A DNA stretch of 64,000 nt from Legionella moravica DSM 19234 (GCF_000423305.1 NZ_AUHS01000014.1:62001-126000), one strand, 5' to 3'. Shown: positions 38,601 through 47,002, counted from the first letter of the stretch. The notes: a model not told the origin generated them from the sequence alone. Made by a program: numbers and translations.

Positions 38601-38653
38601 AATAATAGAGCAGGACATAAGAACAGAAGAACAGTTAAAACCAGTTTATTCAT
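35618..38653 (-). CDS. dotA: Dot/Icm type IVB secretion protein DotA
   Basis: Polytopic inner-membrane protein essential for Dot/Icm function; in L. pneumophila it is also released from the cell. Residues 1-20 form a signal peptide. Transmembrane segments lie near residues 60-85 and 110-140 and in a cluster at about 640-830, with a long periplasmic domain (150-600) between and another membrane segment near 890. The tail is Gly/Pro/Ser-rich with ten consecutive glycines. The 1011 residues compare with about 1048 in L. pneumophila. GGGGGAGAAAG precedes the ATG, which overlaps the icmV stop (ATGA). Confidence 0.96.
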   Translation of the reverse strand: MNKLVLTVLLFLCPALLFAADSSALSFAPPASDLSVIFLGNLFGVVDGVLHGTGSQIMGTMFGVFNSAVLALGGIIIMYTLLVSTMNTAHEGQMLGQKWSSIWIPLRSTMGLALLIPKASGYCLMQIFVMWVIVQGIGAADKVWEAALGYLNRGGVIIQAQADPTKALTASATGGVSDGAMTILAGQVCMLGLQNKIEAQRKSYLESQANDVGPCAGNPTPVMDNFCKTTVPDFLGTVNAVMTQNNNKGASSYSLPMPNFDSNSPLYFLNGICGTIKWNTISDLVDPNKTMTTTSKNGKKTTERPNLYQQLTDSQLETAQMSRAIAIQQMYITLSSVAQVIVNNDPDLASTSTGSTTTNFSKVAKQQFGVPYTAQGQICTDYSQGCEIWGPVPTPTGTNAGVLFNGTEFQGAITDYNAIMMPTINLIRQANDVKNDNSSRDFINKATNEGWIMAGSYFFDLVRLNGNAVTSANQFDSNTGLDTSTFDPTNLISSFGSNKTCVGPYALLCSWFGGDKAPLDKVQSVINGSSLGDMVQKPSLKDDAQRKVVNNLQSSTVYGFINNSVMVRLPGQPGIAPLQFANMMKFSISTEQYYLPKGDFECGRVRILFFSFCLGRMFGNLFYNAIFRNIYNMLLKMFSDIINQVVMAFLMVPLEGMKEIFKAGLVKVSEPGVNPIVALANMGVMYINFSANLWLMLVNIAVSSAIIIPFGLFIFALIGLAMPLLLAWVGTMVSVGFVTAYYIPVLPYMIFTFGSIAWLIAVIEAMVAAPIVALGVTHPEGHDAFGKGEAAVMILMNVFLRPSMMIIGYIAAIALSYVGVWILNAGFDHAISFIQTGNYELDKSGTKFGGFQMSSEDKPQEGSGTGGYTDWAGVYAYFFSILIYTTMYLIIVQKAFSLIAYLPDKVLRWIGGTPESLGQEAAGWGDELKAGVKAGAEQTQGAQSQMGQKLGGIADEQLEKAGIGIRSQSLSGGDATASGSQTGPSSSPSSGGGGGGGGGGRRPPGGGAGAE

Positions 38654-39105
38654 TCTTTCTCCCCCATGATACCTTGCTTATACCATTCTTTGATTGTACA
38701 ACCCAATTTTCTATGTTTAATTTGGAAGTACCAAAAATGGTAACGAAATGCCAAAACCAGTGCGATCAACATGACGACCAGACTCACAATAACCGCTTTA
38801 AACGATCCATAAAATAACTGATAACCGGTGTAAAAAAGTATCATTATTGCAGCAGCTAACATCACCATACTTAATCGAAATAATGCATTTTGCTTTATTA
38901 ACAATTCAGCCTCAGATAACTTCAGTTTATTTACAGCCGAATCAAAAGACTCAACCTGAACATTCTTCTGAGTGACGAATAAACGCTTGAACCCGTTTAC
39001 CAGATAAGTGCTAAACGCCTTCATCCTGTCCCAGTCAGACCATGCACGAATGTTGATGATTCGCTTGAAAATACTTCCAATCCGCTTACCCGATTTCTTT
39101 TTCAT
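38650..39105 (-). CDS. icmV: Dot/Icm secretion protein IcmV
   Basis: A 151-residue inner-membrane protein, the same length as in L. pneumophila. A basic N-terminus (MKKKSGKRIGSIFKRI) precedes a soluble stretch, then two hydrophobic segments near residues 78-95 and 98-120 and a polar tail. It is the first gene of icmV-dotA and is divergent from icmW. Identification rests on position and length as well as sequence. Confidence 0.95.
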   Translation of the reverse strand: MKKKSGKRIGSIFKRIINIRAWSDWDRMKAFSTYLVNGFKRLFVTQKNVQVESFDSAVNKLKLSEAELLIKQNALFRLSMVMLAAAIMILFYTGYQLFYGSFKAVIVSLVVMLIALVLAFRYHFWYFQIKHRKLGCTIKEWYKQGIMGEKE

Positions 39106-39147
39106 ATTTTTTACTTTTTTAATAATGGACTTTTACCCTTCATAATA

Positions 39148-39157
39148 TACTATAGTA
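39148..39157. promoter_or_regulatory. Palindromic -10 region shared by divergent icmV and icmW promoters
   Basis: TACTATAGTA is self-complementary and contains a TATAGT/TACTAT -10-like element in both directions, roughly central in the 103-base gap between the two start codons. Two GTAAA half-sites (39191-39195 and 39202-39206, 6 bases apart) lie just before the icmW ATG and resemble CpxR boxes. Confidence 0.35.
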
Positions 39158-39208
39158 GTATGTAGTGGATTCGTCCATCACCTTATCACAGTAAAAAAAG
39201 AGTAAAAA

Positions 39209-39664
39209 ATGCCTGATCTCAGCCACGAAGCATCTGCTAAATATTGGTTTGAATATTTAGATCCCATGATTTACAGGGTAATTACCTTTATGGAAAGTGT
39301 TGAGGACTGGACTCTTGATGGAAATCCTGAATTTGAAGAAGCAATGGCTCAGCTGGGGAGAGAGCTGGATGATATTGAGAAAATTGATCTGGGCATCATG
39401 GCCGAAGAGGAAAAATTTATCCGGATTGTAGGGAATATTAAGTCAGGTAGAGGACTACGCTTGCTGCAGGCAATAGATACTGTTCATCCGGGAAGTGCAT
39501 CCAGAGTACTAATTCATGCCGAGGAAACCAGTATTGGCAGCCATGATCCTGCAGGTTTTTTTCTCAAAAGAAATATAGTATTTGAACGTTTACGTTTATT
39601 GTCGCGAGTTTTTTGTCAGTACCGCCTGAAACTCGTTTTACGCGCACTTGAAGGGGATGAATAA
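39209..39664 (+). CDS. icmW: Dot/Icm effector adaptor IcmW
   Basis: Small acidic chaperone that with IcmS binds effectors and delivers them to the DotL coupling complex. The 151 residues equal the L. pneumophila length and begin MPDLSHEASAKYWFEYLDPM. It has no signal or membrane segment, as expected for a cytoplasmic adaptor. The stop overlaps the icmX ATG (TAATG), so translation is coupled. Confidence 0.96.
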   Translation: MPDLSHEASAKYWFEYLDPMIYRVITFMESVEDWTLDGNPEFEEAMAQLGRELDDIEKIDLGIMAEEEKFIRIVGNIKSGRGLRLLQAIDTVHPGSASRVLIHAEETSIGSHDPAGFFLKRNIVFERLRLLSRVFCQYRLKLVLRALEGDE

Positions 39665-41061
39665 TGAAGTTACTGTCAAAATGTTCACTAATGACGTTGT
39701 TATGCCTTAGCAGTTATTCTGTTGTTGTTACCGGTACCGACAATATTATGGACACGCCAAATCCAACTCAAAGCAACAGCAACAGCGATCTGACCAAATA
39801 TTTAAAAAATCTGGGAAATTTTCTGGGCTTTGATTTGACGACCAACAATCCCCCAACCCCACCTAAAGACTTCACCACATCATTACTCAACGAAGTGGAT
39901 GCCAGTCTCTTTCAAAACTATGTATTCAGTACTTTTTTTGGCGCAATTCCAGTCAACGCAATGAATCAAATCGTGAAACAATTTGTACCGACTTCTGTTG
40001 CTGGTGCCAAGGGTATAAATGATCTTGCCAATTTAACGTTTAAGAATTACGGTGACGACTCTGGGTCTAGCACATTGGGGGTTACTGCTTCTTCTTTACT
40101 GGATCAGGCAACAGCCAATAAAGGTTCATACCTACCTGATCCGGTTAGTCAGGCCGTTTTTAATATTTTAGGAACGCCGGATTATACCTATTGTATGGAT
40201 AACAATGGTACCAACTGGAATAAAGGAGAATGCCAATATAAATATGAAGATAAAGTAATCTTTAACACGGCTGGCTATATACCTAAAGTAACAGAGTACT
40301 TTAGTTACAGCTACAATCAAAAATTCATCAATCAACTCAACAGTAATTCATTAATAGCACCATTAATGTACTCAGAAGATCAAATTCCTTCTGATGCAAT
40401 GCAACCCTCGTTAAAACCAGGCTCTACTCCAGGTTTAACGGCACAAAATCAGGCTCAGCTTGCAAATAACTTCATACGCTATGTCTCTGGACTGGTATCG
40501 CCCTCTGCATTGCCTAAAATGAAAGACTATGGCGATCTGTATGATTTGGCAACCAAAAACATAGGAGCAAATCCTCCCGACGCGAAGCAAATGCAAGCCC
40601 AAGCCACATTAAGCAGCTACTTTAACAACCTACGAATTTATGCAGCGCAAAGTTCAGTTGGAATCAGCAACTTATACTACATCATGTCCAAACGATTGCC
40701 TCAGGAGCAACCCTCTGCTGGCAACGGTAGTTCATCCGTGGTTTCTAGCCAGGCATTAAGTGAATTTAACATGGCAACATGGCGAATATTAAATCCTAAA
40801 GCAAAAACAGGCGCTGATGGTCTTCCAACCCAGTGGATGCAGCAATTGGATACTGCGTCTTCAGCTACGATTCAAAAAGAAATTGCCGTATTACTGGCTG
40901 AAATTAACTATCAAATGTATTTGGATCGCCAATTGCAGGAGCGAATTTTATTAACCAATACGATCATGTTGATGCAGAATTTAAAAGCCAGTGAACCTTC
41001 TGCCGATTTTAGCAATCAAGGTAGTGATGCTGAAGCCACTAATGCTGAAACCAGCGAATAA
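39664..41061 (+). CDS. icmX: Dot/Icm secretion protein IcmX
   Basis: Periplasmic accessory factor of the type IVB system, needed for pore formation and partly released from the cell in L. pneumophila. A signal peptide (about 1-24) is followed by a Thr/Asn/Pro-rich stretch and a mainly helical body; the C-terminus is acidic. The 465 residues agree with the known length (466). One base overlaps icmW. Confidence 0.95.
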   Translation: MKLLSKCSLMTLLCLSSYSVVVTGTDNIMDTPNPTQSNSNSDLTKYLKNLGNFLGFDLTTNNPPTPPKDFTTSLLNEVDASLFQNYVFSTFFGAIPVNAMNQIVKQFVPTSVAGAKGINDLANLTFKNYGDDSGSSTLGVTASSLLDQATANKGSYLPDPVSQAVFNILGTPDYTYCMDNNGTNWNKGECQYKYEDKVIFNTAGYIPKVTEYFSYSYNQKFINQLNSNSLIAPLMYSEDQIPSDAMQPSLKPGSTPGLTAQNQAQLANNFIRYVSGLVSPSALPKMKDYGDLYDLATKNIGANPPDAKQMQAQATLSSYFNNLRIYAAQSSVGISNLYYIMSKRLPQEQPSAGNGSSSVVSSQALSEFNMATWRILNPKAKTGADGLPTQWMQQLDTASSATIQKEIAVLLAEINYQMYLDRQLQERILLTNTIMLMQNLKASEPSADFSNQGSDAEATNAETSE

Positions 41062-41308
41062 GCTCTTAATTCAAGCTCCTGGCCCCAGCCAGGAGCAAAT
41101 TCATCCTCAACACGATTATGCCTCATGGATACAAACCCAAGATAATGCTTTTAAAACAGCCGTGCATATCTCAAGAGATACCATCAGACTTCACAATCAA
41201 TCCTTTCCCTTCACTCCCAAAATGGACCTTGTATTGAATCCAGAAACTCCAGCTAGTTCCAATTCAATAGTGTTCTCAAATCAAACAAATTATTCTCGTT
41301 TTAATTAA
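41042..41308 (+). CDS. Putative 88-residue protein overlapping the icmX end
   Basis: An ATG at 41042, inside the last codons of icmX, opens an 88-codon frame through the otherwise empty 380 bases before the P-type ATPase gene. The composition looks protein-like (Gln, His, Ser and Asn rich; ASWIQTQDNAFKTAVHISRD) and it has no signal or membrane segment. I recognise no family. There is no strong ribosome site, so expression would rely on coupling to icmX. A 9-bp hairpin (41075-41096) lies inside it, which could instead mean this is 3' untranslated sequence. Confidence 0.4.
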   Translation: MLKPANKLLIQAPGPSQEQIHPQHDYASWIQTQDNAFKTAVHISRDTIRLHNQSFPFTPKMDLVLNPETPASSNSIVFSNQTNYSRFN

Positions 41309-41440
41309 TTTTGGTAAAACAGAGGTGCAAAAAATAGCTGATATGATATTATTCAGATCAAAATATAAATATGCCCTGAAAGTACCTTCAAGGGAATAAT
41401 TAATCTCAGGATGAGTTAACCTTTATATCAGTGAACAGTT

Positions 41441-44002
41441 ATGGCCAAACCCTATGTTTTTTATATCAACGGGATGAGCTGCTCCAGTTGCAGTAACGGA
41501 ATAGAAACCTATCTAAAAGGGACTGGAGTCCTGGAAATAGAATCTTTTCATGTTGATTTCTCAACCCAGGATCCCAAAAAAACCACCATAATATGCAGCC
41601 CCAAGCCTGAAACTACTGAAGAAAATCACGAAGAGATTTGGAATAAAATAAAAAACTATATTAAGGTAATGGGATACGATTGCGAAGATTATCATTACGA
41701 GCCGCATAAAAAAAATACAAAGCCAGAACACTTGATAACCTCAAACCTCGAACTAAACAGCAACTCACAAAAACAAACCTCCAACACCATATGGGATATG
41801 GGAAAAAAAATTCTAACCTCTCATTGGTTTCTTGGAGCACTAGGATGCATTTCAGGAATTGGATTACTGGTACTTACCTTGACGATGGGGGCATTACCCC
41901 TTATTGCCATGATCCCTATTGCCAGTCTGAGTGTTGTACTGACCCTAATACTCGGGGCGCGCTCCTACCATGAAGCATGGAAAAAATTAATTACCACACA
42001 AACCTTAACCATGGACACCCTGTTTGCGATAAGCACTATTTCCGTGGTTGTGGTGTCACTTGTTTCATTTTTCATACCCTGGCTTCCAATGATGTTTGAA
42101 GCCGGATTGCTTATTTATGGCTTTAGGCATATCGGTATTGCTATAGAAGAAACAATCAAGGAAAAAATCAGTTCGGTACGTTTTCAGGACAGGGTTCCAA
42201 ATCACGTCAGACTGTCTTTGCCTGACGGTACACAAGAAATCGATTTAAATCAGGTTAAGACTGATGACCACATTTTAATCCTTCCGGGAGAAATTATCCC
42301 GCTGGACGGCCATTGTGTGAATGAAAGCAGTATCTATACCACCATCATCACCGGGGCGATTTTACCCAGACATTTTCGTTCAGAAGAAAAAGTCCATGCA
42401 GGGATGCGGCTCGCGGAGAATGCTCCTGCTTTAAAAATTCGTGTATTGAAACCTGCCCACCAGTCCTTTCTTGCCCGTCTTGATGCGGGTATTGACCAGT
42501 CCATCAATGAAAAAGCTCCTCTTGAAATAAAAACAGGGCAACTTCTTGCCTATTTTATTCCTACGGTCATCGCCCTGGCTATTACATCCGGAATAATTAT
42601 CGGAGTTTTCTTCCCTGCGGCAATAGCAATACAATGTGCTATATCGGTCCTGGTTTCAGCCTGCCCTTGTACCTTGGGCTTAATTATCCCTTTGGCAGTA
42701 AAAACAGGTATTCATAAAGCAGCAGAACATGGAGTACACTTTAAAAACTCCAAAATCCTGCAGGAAGCAGAGCAAATCGATACCGTAGTATTTGATCTTA
42801 ATGGTACTCTGACTACAGGAGTTCCCGTTGTAAAACAATATTCCGTGATGAGTAACGCCACTATCTCCCGCGATCATTTTTTAGCTCTATGCGCTGCTTT
42901 GGAAGACAGTTCAACTCATCCCGTAGGTAAATCCATACACAGTTACTGCAGCAAAAACAGTTCAAGCAAATTGACAATTACCAAACCTAATGACACCCAT
43001 CATTCAGGTATCTTTGGTTGTATCAATGGCAAGGATTACACCATAGGCAGTCCATCACTAATGAATGAAATGGGTATTGCAACGGCAACCATCGAAGCAA
43101 ACCTCAATCTGGAGGCGGGAGATAGCCTTGTATTTCTTGCTGAAGAAAACAATCTGATTGGATATATTATTATTACAGATCCTCTCCGTAAGGATGCCTT
43201 TAAAACAATCAAAGCACTGTCCAACATGGGCAAGGAACTACATCTATGTACCGGGGCTGATGAACAAACGGCATTACGCTATGCCAAAGCCTTAGGGGTC
43301 ACCAATATCCATGCAAACGCTGTGGCCACCACTTTGGAACAGGGGGATAAATCCAAACCCGCTTACATTAAAAGCTTACAGCTCAAAGGACATAAAGTAG
43401 CGATGGTAGGAGATGCGGCCAATGATGCTCAAGCCATAGCGGCAAGTGATTTGGGCATTGCCGTACTGTCTCAGGATAGTGATGAATTAACCCAACAACA
43501 TGCCGGCGCGGTAATTCAAAAAGGAACTTTATTGCCAATAATCAGTACCTTTGCTGTTTCTCAACAAACGGTTGCTAATATTAAAGAAAATTTGCTTTTT
43601 AGCCTGGGCTATAATATTGCTGCGGTACTGATCGCCGGAGGTTTATTGGTAGCCATAGGAATCACTCTGAACCCTGCCGTGGGAGTCGCCTTAATGGCAA
43701 TTCAAGCCAGTCTCATTCTGCTCAATGTCTATCGCTTTAAAGAGGAACCGGTAAAACAACTTCAGGAAACCGAACACCCGAAAGAGCAATTCAGCTCATC
43801 TCATCAAGTGATAAACAAGCATGCACCAACTCATCAGACCACAGCATCTAATGTGGATGATAAAAAACCTGGTTCTAGTGAGACCAAATTAACAGACTCT
43901 AATTCAGGCTATTCATGGGGTTTATTCACTGGTTCTGATTCAAAGGGCAATAAAATGCAAGAGCAAGCTCAAAACCAATCCGCTTTGCAATGTGCTCCGT
44001 GA
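41441..44002 (+). CDS. Heavy-metal P-type ATPase-like protein with altered catalytic motifs
   Basis: An 853-residue membrane protein of the P1B (CopA/ZntA-like) family. An N-terminal metal-binding domain has GMSCSSC (Cys14, Cys17). The membrane CPC motif is SACPCTLG (408-410), the HP motif is HPVGKSI and the hinge is GDAANDAQAI. The phosphorylation motif reads DLNGT (Asp452) instead of DKTGT, and the actuator loop TGES is replaced by TGAI (304-307). An unusual hydrophilic tail of about 100 residues, rich in Gln/Ser/Thr, follows the last membrane segment. Transport activity is therefore uncertain. It lies downstream of icmX and may be a regulator or a divergent transporter. Confidence 0.88.
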   Translation: MAKPYVFYINGMSCSSCSNGIETYLKGTGVLEIESFHVDFSTQDPKKTTIICSPKPETTEENHEEIWNKIKNYIKVMGYDCEDYHYEPHKKNTKPEHLITSNLELNSNSQKQTSNTIWDMGKKILTSHWFLGALGCISGIGLLVLTLTMGALPLIAMIPIASLSVVLTLILGARSYHEAWKKLITTQTLTMDTLFAISTISVVVVSLVSFFIPWLPMMFEAGLLIYGFRHIGIAIEETIKEKISSVRFQDRVPNHVRLSLPDGTQEIDLNQVKTDDHILILPGEIIPLDGHCVNESSIYTTIITGAILPRHFRSEEKVHAGMRLAENAPALKIRVLKPAHQSFLARLDAGIDQSINEKAPLEIKTGQLLAYFIPTVIALAITSGIIIGVFFPAAIAIQCAISVLVSACPCTLGLIIPLAVKTGIHKAAEHGVHFKNSKILQEAEQIDTVVFDLNGTLTTGVPVVKQYSVMSNATISRDHFLALCAALEDSSTHPVGKSIHSYCSKNSSSKLTITKPNDTHHSGIFGCINGKDYTIGSPSLMNEMGIATATIEANLNLEAGDSLVFLAEENNLIGYIIITDPLRKDAFKTIKALSNMGKELHLCTGADEQTALRYAKALGVTNIHANAVATTLEQGDKSKPAYIKSLQLKGHKVAMVGDAANDAQAIAASDLGIAVLSQDSDELTQQHAGAVIQKGTLLPIISTFAVSQQTVANIKENLLFSLGYNIAAVLIAGGLLVAIGITLNPAVGVALMAIQASLILLNVYRFKEEPVKQLQETEHPKEQFSSSHQVINKHAPTHQTTASNVDDKKPGSSETKLTDSNSGYSWGLFTGSDSKGNKMQEQAQNQSALQCAP

Positions 44003-44174
44003 GTTGAATTATATAGGCCTTCCGTGTGCCTTGGAATGTGTTTAACTAAACCTGCCGCAAAGGGATTGGCACAGTGTTTTATACCCTCGGCATTGGGTCA
44101 TCTGACTATTGAGTTAAATAAAGGGAAAAACAATCTTGTCTTAAACCGCTTCTAAAAATAACACCAGAATCACA

Positions 44175-44477
44175 TCATCGCTTTATCTTATTCATTAAGA
44201 ATGTAAATCCTGCGCTTAGCAAAGTTTGAAATAAAATTAAAGGTACGGTGTTCTCTTTTCCTGAATTTTTTACCAGAACGCGAGGCGCCGTTATCGCCAG
44301 TGCATTAAGAAACATGCTTAAAAAACGCCCCGATTTACGATATTTTATTGCCAAAAAAACGGTGGGGCTCAAAAGAACGGCAACATAAACACCATACTGA
44401 TTAATGACGTTTTTTAAATAAGCGTTATGAATGTGTAGTTGATGTTGATGATTGTTTAATTTCTTTGTTATCAACAT
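44175..44477 (-). CDS. Small membrane protein of a YqjD/YqjE-like cluster
   Basis: About 100 residues, with two or three hydrophobic segments (GVYVAVLLSPTVFLAI, FLNALAITAPRVLV, PLILFQTLLSAGFTFLM) and basic ends. I prefer the ATG at 44477; an upstream in-frame ATG at 44510 lies further inside the preceding gene. It overlaps the YqjE-like gene by about 50 bases and takes the position of the third gene in yqjD-yqjE-yqjK clusters, though similarity to YqjK is not evident. Confidence 0.65.
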   Translation of the reverse strand: MLITKKLNNHQHQLHIHNAYLKNVINQYGVYVAVLLSPTVFLAIKYRKSGRFLSMFLNALAITAPRVLVKNSGKENTVPLILFQTLLSAGFTFLMNKIKR

Positions 44478-44865
44478 TATCTCTAATTTCGTTTTTTTCC
44501 GTGAGTTCATGTTTTTTTGGCTCTTTATCCGCTAGAAATTCCCGTGTATTTACAAAACTCATATTTTTTAAATTAATACTTAAGTACCTCATTAAAACAG
44601 CCAGGAACATGGCATTAACAATCAACAGTACCGCACAGGATAAAGGAAGGCTTTCCAGTAATCGATATAAGTAATATCCAGAAACAATCAGGGTAGTGAG
44701 CCAAACTGACAGGAGGATGACGAACAACATACAAATATTCAAGACTAATGGAAAGATGCTCTGACCTGCCAGACGCGCTTCATACTTTACTAACGATAAA
44801 AAAGTCTTGCCCAAATTGATGTATTCAGAAATATAACCTTCCAAATGTTCCAATACTTTGATCAT
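44425..44865 (-). CDS. YqjE/phage-holin-III-like inner-membrane protein
   Basis: 146 residues with an amphipathic N-terminus (YINLGKTFLSLVKYEARLAG, typical of YqjE) and two transmembrane segments at about 40-62 and 72-93, then a charged tail. Members of this family occur next to DUF883 proteins and associate with the membrane, with no defined function. It overlaps its upstream neighbour by 4 bases (ATGA). Confidence 0.75.
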   Translation of the reverse strand: MIKVLEHLEGYISEYINLGKTFLSLVKYEARLAGQSIFPLVLNICMLFVILLSVWLTTLIVSGYYLYRLLESLPLSCAVLLIVNAMFLAVLMRYLSINLKNMSFVNTREFLADKEPKKHELTEKNEIRDNVDNKEIKQSSTSTTHS

Positions 44866-45137
44866 TTTCTTAAAAATGCTGCCAATAACATACCGACACC
44901 CGCAGCGACTAGAACCGAGGTAAGAGGCTTTTCTTGAATCTTCTGTACCAGTTTATCAGAGTATTCTTTAACGGCCTCTTCAGCATCTGATACTTTATTG
45001 ATGCCTTCATGATAGACTTCATGAGCAAACTTTTTCCCTTCATTCAGTAATTCTTCTGCGGCTGCAGCAACATGAGAACTATTGGGATTTTGATTTTTAG
45101 TTTCAACTTTAGATTTTGTAGAAGCCATTTTAACCAT
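44862..45137 (-). CDS. DUF883 (ElaB/YqjD-type) membrane-anchored protein
   Basis: 91 residues: a charged, helical N-terminal part (AAAAEELLNEGKKFAHEVYH) and a single C-terminal glycine-bearing membrane anchor, LVAAGVGMLLAAFLRK, the hallmark of the ElaB/YqjD family. E. coli relatives tether ribosomes to the membrane in stationary phase. It is the first gene of a three-gene operon of membrane proteins. Confidence 0.85.
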   Translation of the reverse strand: MVKMASTKSKVETKNQNPNSSHVAAAAEELLNEGKKFAHEVYHEGINKVSDAEEAVKEYSDKLVQKIQEKPLTSVLVAAGVGMLLAAFLRK

Positions 45138-45305
45138 CCTTGAAAAAATTATATTGTTTAGTGTAGTTCAGATAGCAGTATTTTGCACTAAGGCTTCTCT
45201 TAGCCGTATGACTCAAGAAAAGCATGGGAGTATGTTAAATCAGCGCCCCCTGGTATTCTTTTAAAGAGGAGTCCTTTAGAATGCTCCCAAAGATCAGGAG
45301 TCACA

Positions 45306-46049
45306 ATGAATCATTTTTTGCATGGCATGCTTTATTTATTTAAGGGTTTTCGACATCTTCTGTCTCCTGGACTGAAGCGATTTATTATCCTTCCAATGAC
45401 ATTAAATTTTATTTTGTTTACAGGATTATTTTATTTTACTTATCATTATGTGTTCACTATCACATCGTACTATCTGGATAAGTTACCCTCCTGGTTAAGT
45501 GTTCTCAGCGGGGTATTTTTTATCATCTTTATAATCAGTTTTTTCTTACTGTTTTTCTCTATGTTTTCTGTGGTATTTAACGTCATCGCGGCTCCCTTTA
45601 ATGGGTTATTAGCGGAAAAAGCCCAAGTTGTTCTTTATAGCAGCCAGCCCCCCTCCCAGCCTTTTATTGAAATGGTACTTCGCAGCATAAAACGTCAAGG
45701 GCAATTTTTAAAATACTATATACTGCGCTTTTTAATCGTCTGTCTTTTATTTTTCGTGCCCTTCATTCAACCAATTTATCCTTTTATATGGTTTGTGTTC
45801 ACCGCATGGATGCTCAGTGTGCAATATCAAGATTTCCCTATGGATAACAATTTAGTGAGTTTTACTGACCTGAAACACAATATAAAAAACAATAAAATGC
45901 GTTCGCTAGGCTTTGGGACAGGCATCAATTTAGTCAGTTTTATACCCATAATGAATATCCTGATCATGCCTGCAGCCGTTATTGGAAGCACTATGTTGTA
46001 TTGTGAAAAAAATAAAGATTTACTGAAAAAATCAGCGAACCTCAATTAA
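45306..46049 (+). CDS. cysZ: CysZ-like EI24-domain membrane protein
   Basis: A 247-residue polytopic protein of the CysZ/EI24 family. Membrane segments lie near residues 28-50, 68-95, 140-170 and 200-230. The conserved motifs NVIAAPFNGLLAEK and WMLSVQYQDFPMDN are present, and the start FLHGMLYLFKGFRHLLSPGLK is typical. E. coli CysZ supports sulfate uptake; no other sulfate genes are nearby, so the physiological substrate is inferred from the family alone. Confidence 0.85.
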   Translation: MNHFLHGMLYLFKGFRHLLSPGLKRFIILPMTLNFILFTGLFYFTYHYVFTITSYYLDKLPSWLSVLSGVFFIIFIISFFLLFFSMFSVVFNVIAAPFNGLLAEKAQVVLYSSQPPSQPFIEMVLRSIKRQGQFLKYYILRFLIVCLLFFVPFIQPIYPFIWFVFTAWMLSVQYQDFPMDNNLVSFTDLKHNIKNNKMRSLGFGTGINLVSFIPIMNILIMPAAVIGSTMLYCEKNKDLLKKSANLN

Positions 46050-46171
46050 AGCAACACAACGTCGGCTTAACGTATTGAGTTATGAGGAGCATGAAAGTAC
46101 CGATTCAGTCAAAATCACGCTTCTTATAACAAAGTCTTCAGGCAAGATTCATGAAGTGTCGCCCGCAAATG

Positions 46172-47002
46172 CTATAAAGTTGGAATTCCATCAGGCCATT
46201 GCAACCAATTTTTATCCGGGTAAGGCAATGTTAAATCAACCAGATGCAAAGTATAGGCATGCCTTGAACGAGCCGATAAATTCGCCTTACTTTTATGAGG
46301 TACTCGCCCATGCAATACAATCAACGTTCCTTTTTCAACAGGCAAGGGTACACTGCGATCTTCAGGCCAGGGCGTTGTATCATACTCTTCAAAATAGATC
46401 TCATTGCCCTGACGAAACATTCGCTGCTTTAAGGGAGTATTATCAGGACTTGGAATAATTTCAAGACATCCGTTTTCCAAAGTAGCCTCTTCAAGAGCAA
46501 ACCAGAATCCAAGAGCATCACTGTCCTGACCATAAATATAAGTGCTGTCTTGATGGCAAAGCACTTCTGCACCTATACCTGGTTGCTTGAAAATGTACAT
46601 GGATTGGACCAACCCAATTGTCTTCAAACCAAGTTGATGAGCGATATTTTTTATCCGATCATCACGGGAATGCTGTCTAAAAACCGGATCCAACTCATGC
46701 AGGGCATGGCCGATCTTATTTATTGATTGCTCAAATGGGCGGGTTTGTACTCCCTGCTCGTCAAAAGCCTCGGCTTCAAAAAAATAATGGATTTTATCCC
46801 CGGAATCTAAAAAATACTGTTGTTTCGCATGTTCGTTGGTTAAAGTTGAAAACACTGTTTTCGGAATGTCATCCTGATTAATCTGAATGAGGGTCTTTAT
46901 TCTATCCCGCAAAATATCACATACTTCTTTTGTAAAAAAATCCTGAATAACCAAATAACCATTGGTGAAAAAAAAATCACATTGATCATTAGAAAGCTGC
47001 AT
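46172..47002 (-). CDS. legD1: Phytanoyl-CoA dioxygenase family protein LegD1
   Basis: Fe(II)/2-oxoglutarate-dependent oxygenase resembling eukaryotic PHYHD1. The iron ligands are His and Asp in LCHQDSTYIYG and a distal His in HGRVPHKS; the 2-oxoglutarate-binding Arg follows in SARSRHAYTLH. I start at the ATG at 47002 (MQLSNDQCDFF), with AGGAG six bases ahead; the ATG at 47023 is less well placed. In L. pneumophila the homologue near icmX is LegD1, counted among eukaryotic-like effector candidates. It has no signal peptide. Confidence 0.9.
   Translation of the reverse strand: MQLSNDQCDFFFTNGYLVIQDFFTKEVCDILRDRIKTLIQINQDDIPKTVFSTLTNEHAKQQYFLDSGDKIHYFFEAEAFDEQGVQTRPFEQSINKIGHALHELDPVFRQHSRDDRIKNIAHQLGLKTIGLVQSMYIFKQPGIGAEVLCHQDSTYIYGQDSDALGFWFALEEATLENGCLEIIPSPDNTPLKQRMFRQGNEIYFEEYDTTPWPEDRSVPLPVEKGTLIVLHGRVPHKSKANLSARSRHAYTLHLVDLTLPYPDKNWLQWPDGIPTL

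Noticed and set aside
41075-41096. 9-bp hairpin after icmX as a terminator
   Set aside because: Perfect stem GCTCCTGGC/GCCAGGAGC but followed by AAATTCATCC, with no T-run.
46075-46458. 127-codon plus-strand frame
   Set aside because: Three quarters of it lies antisense to legD1 in complementary phase; no ribosome site and no recognisable sequence.
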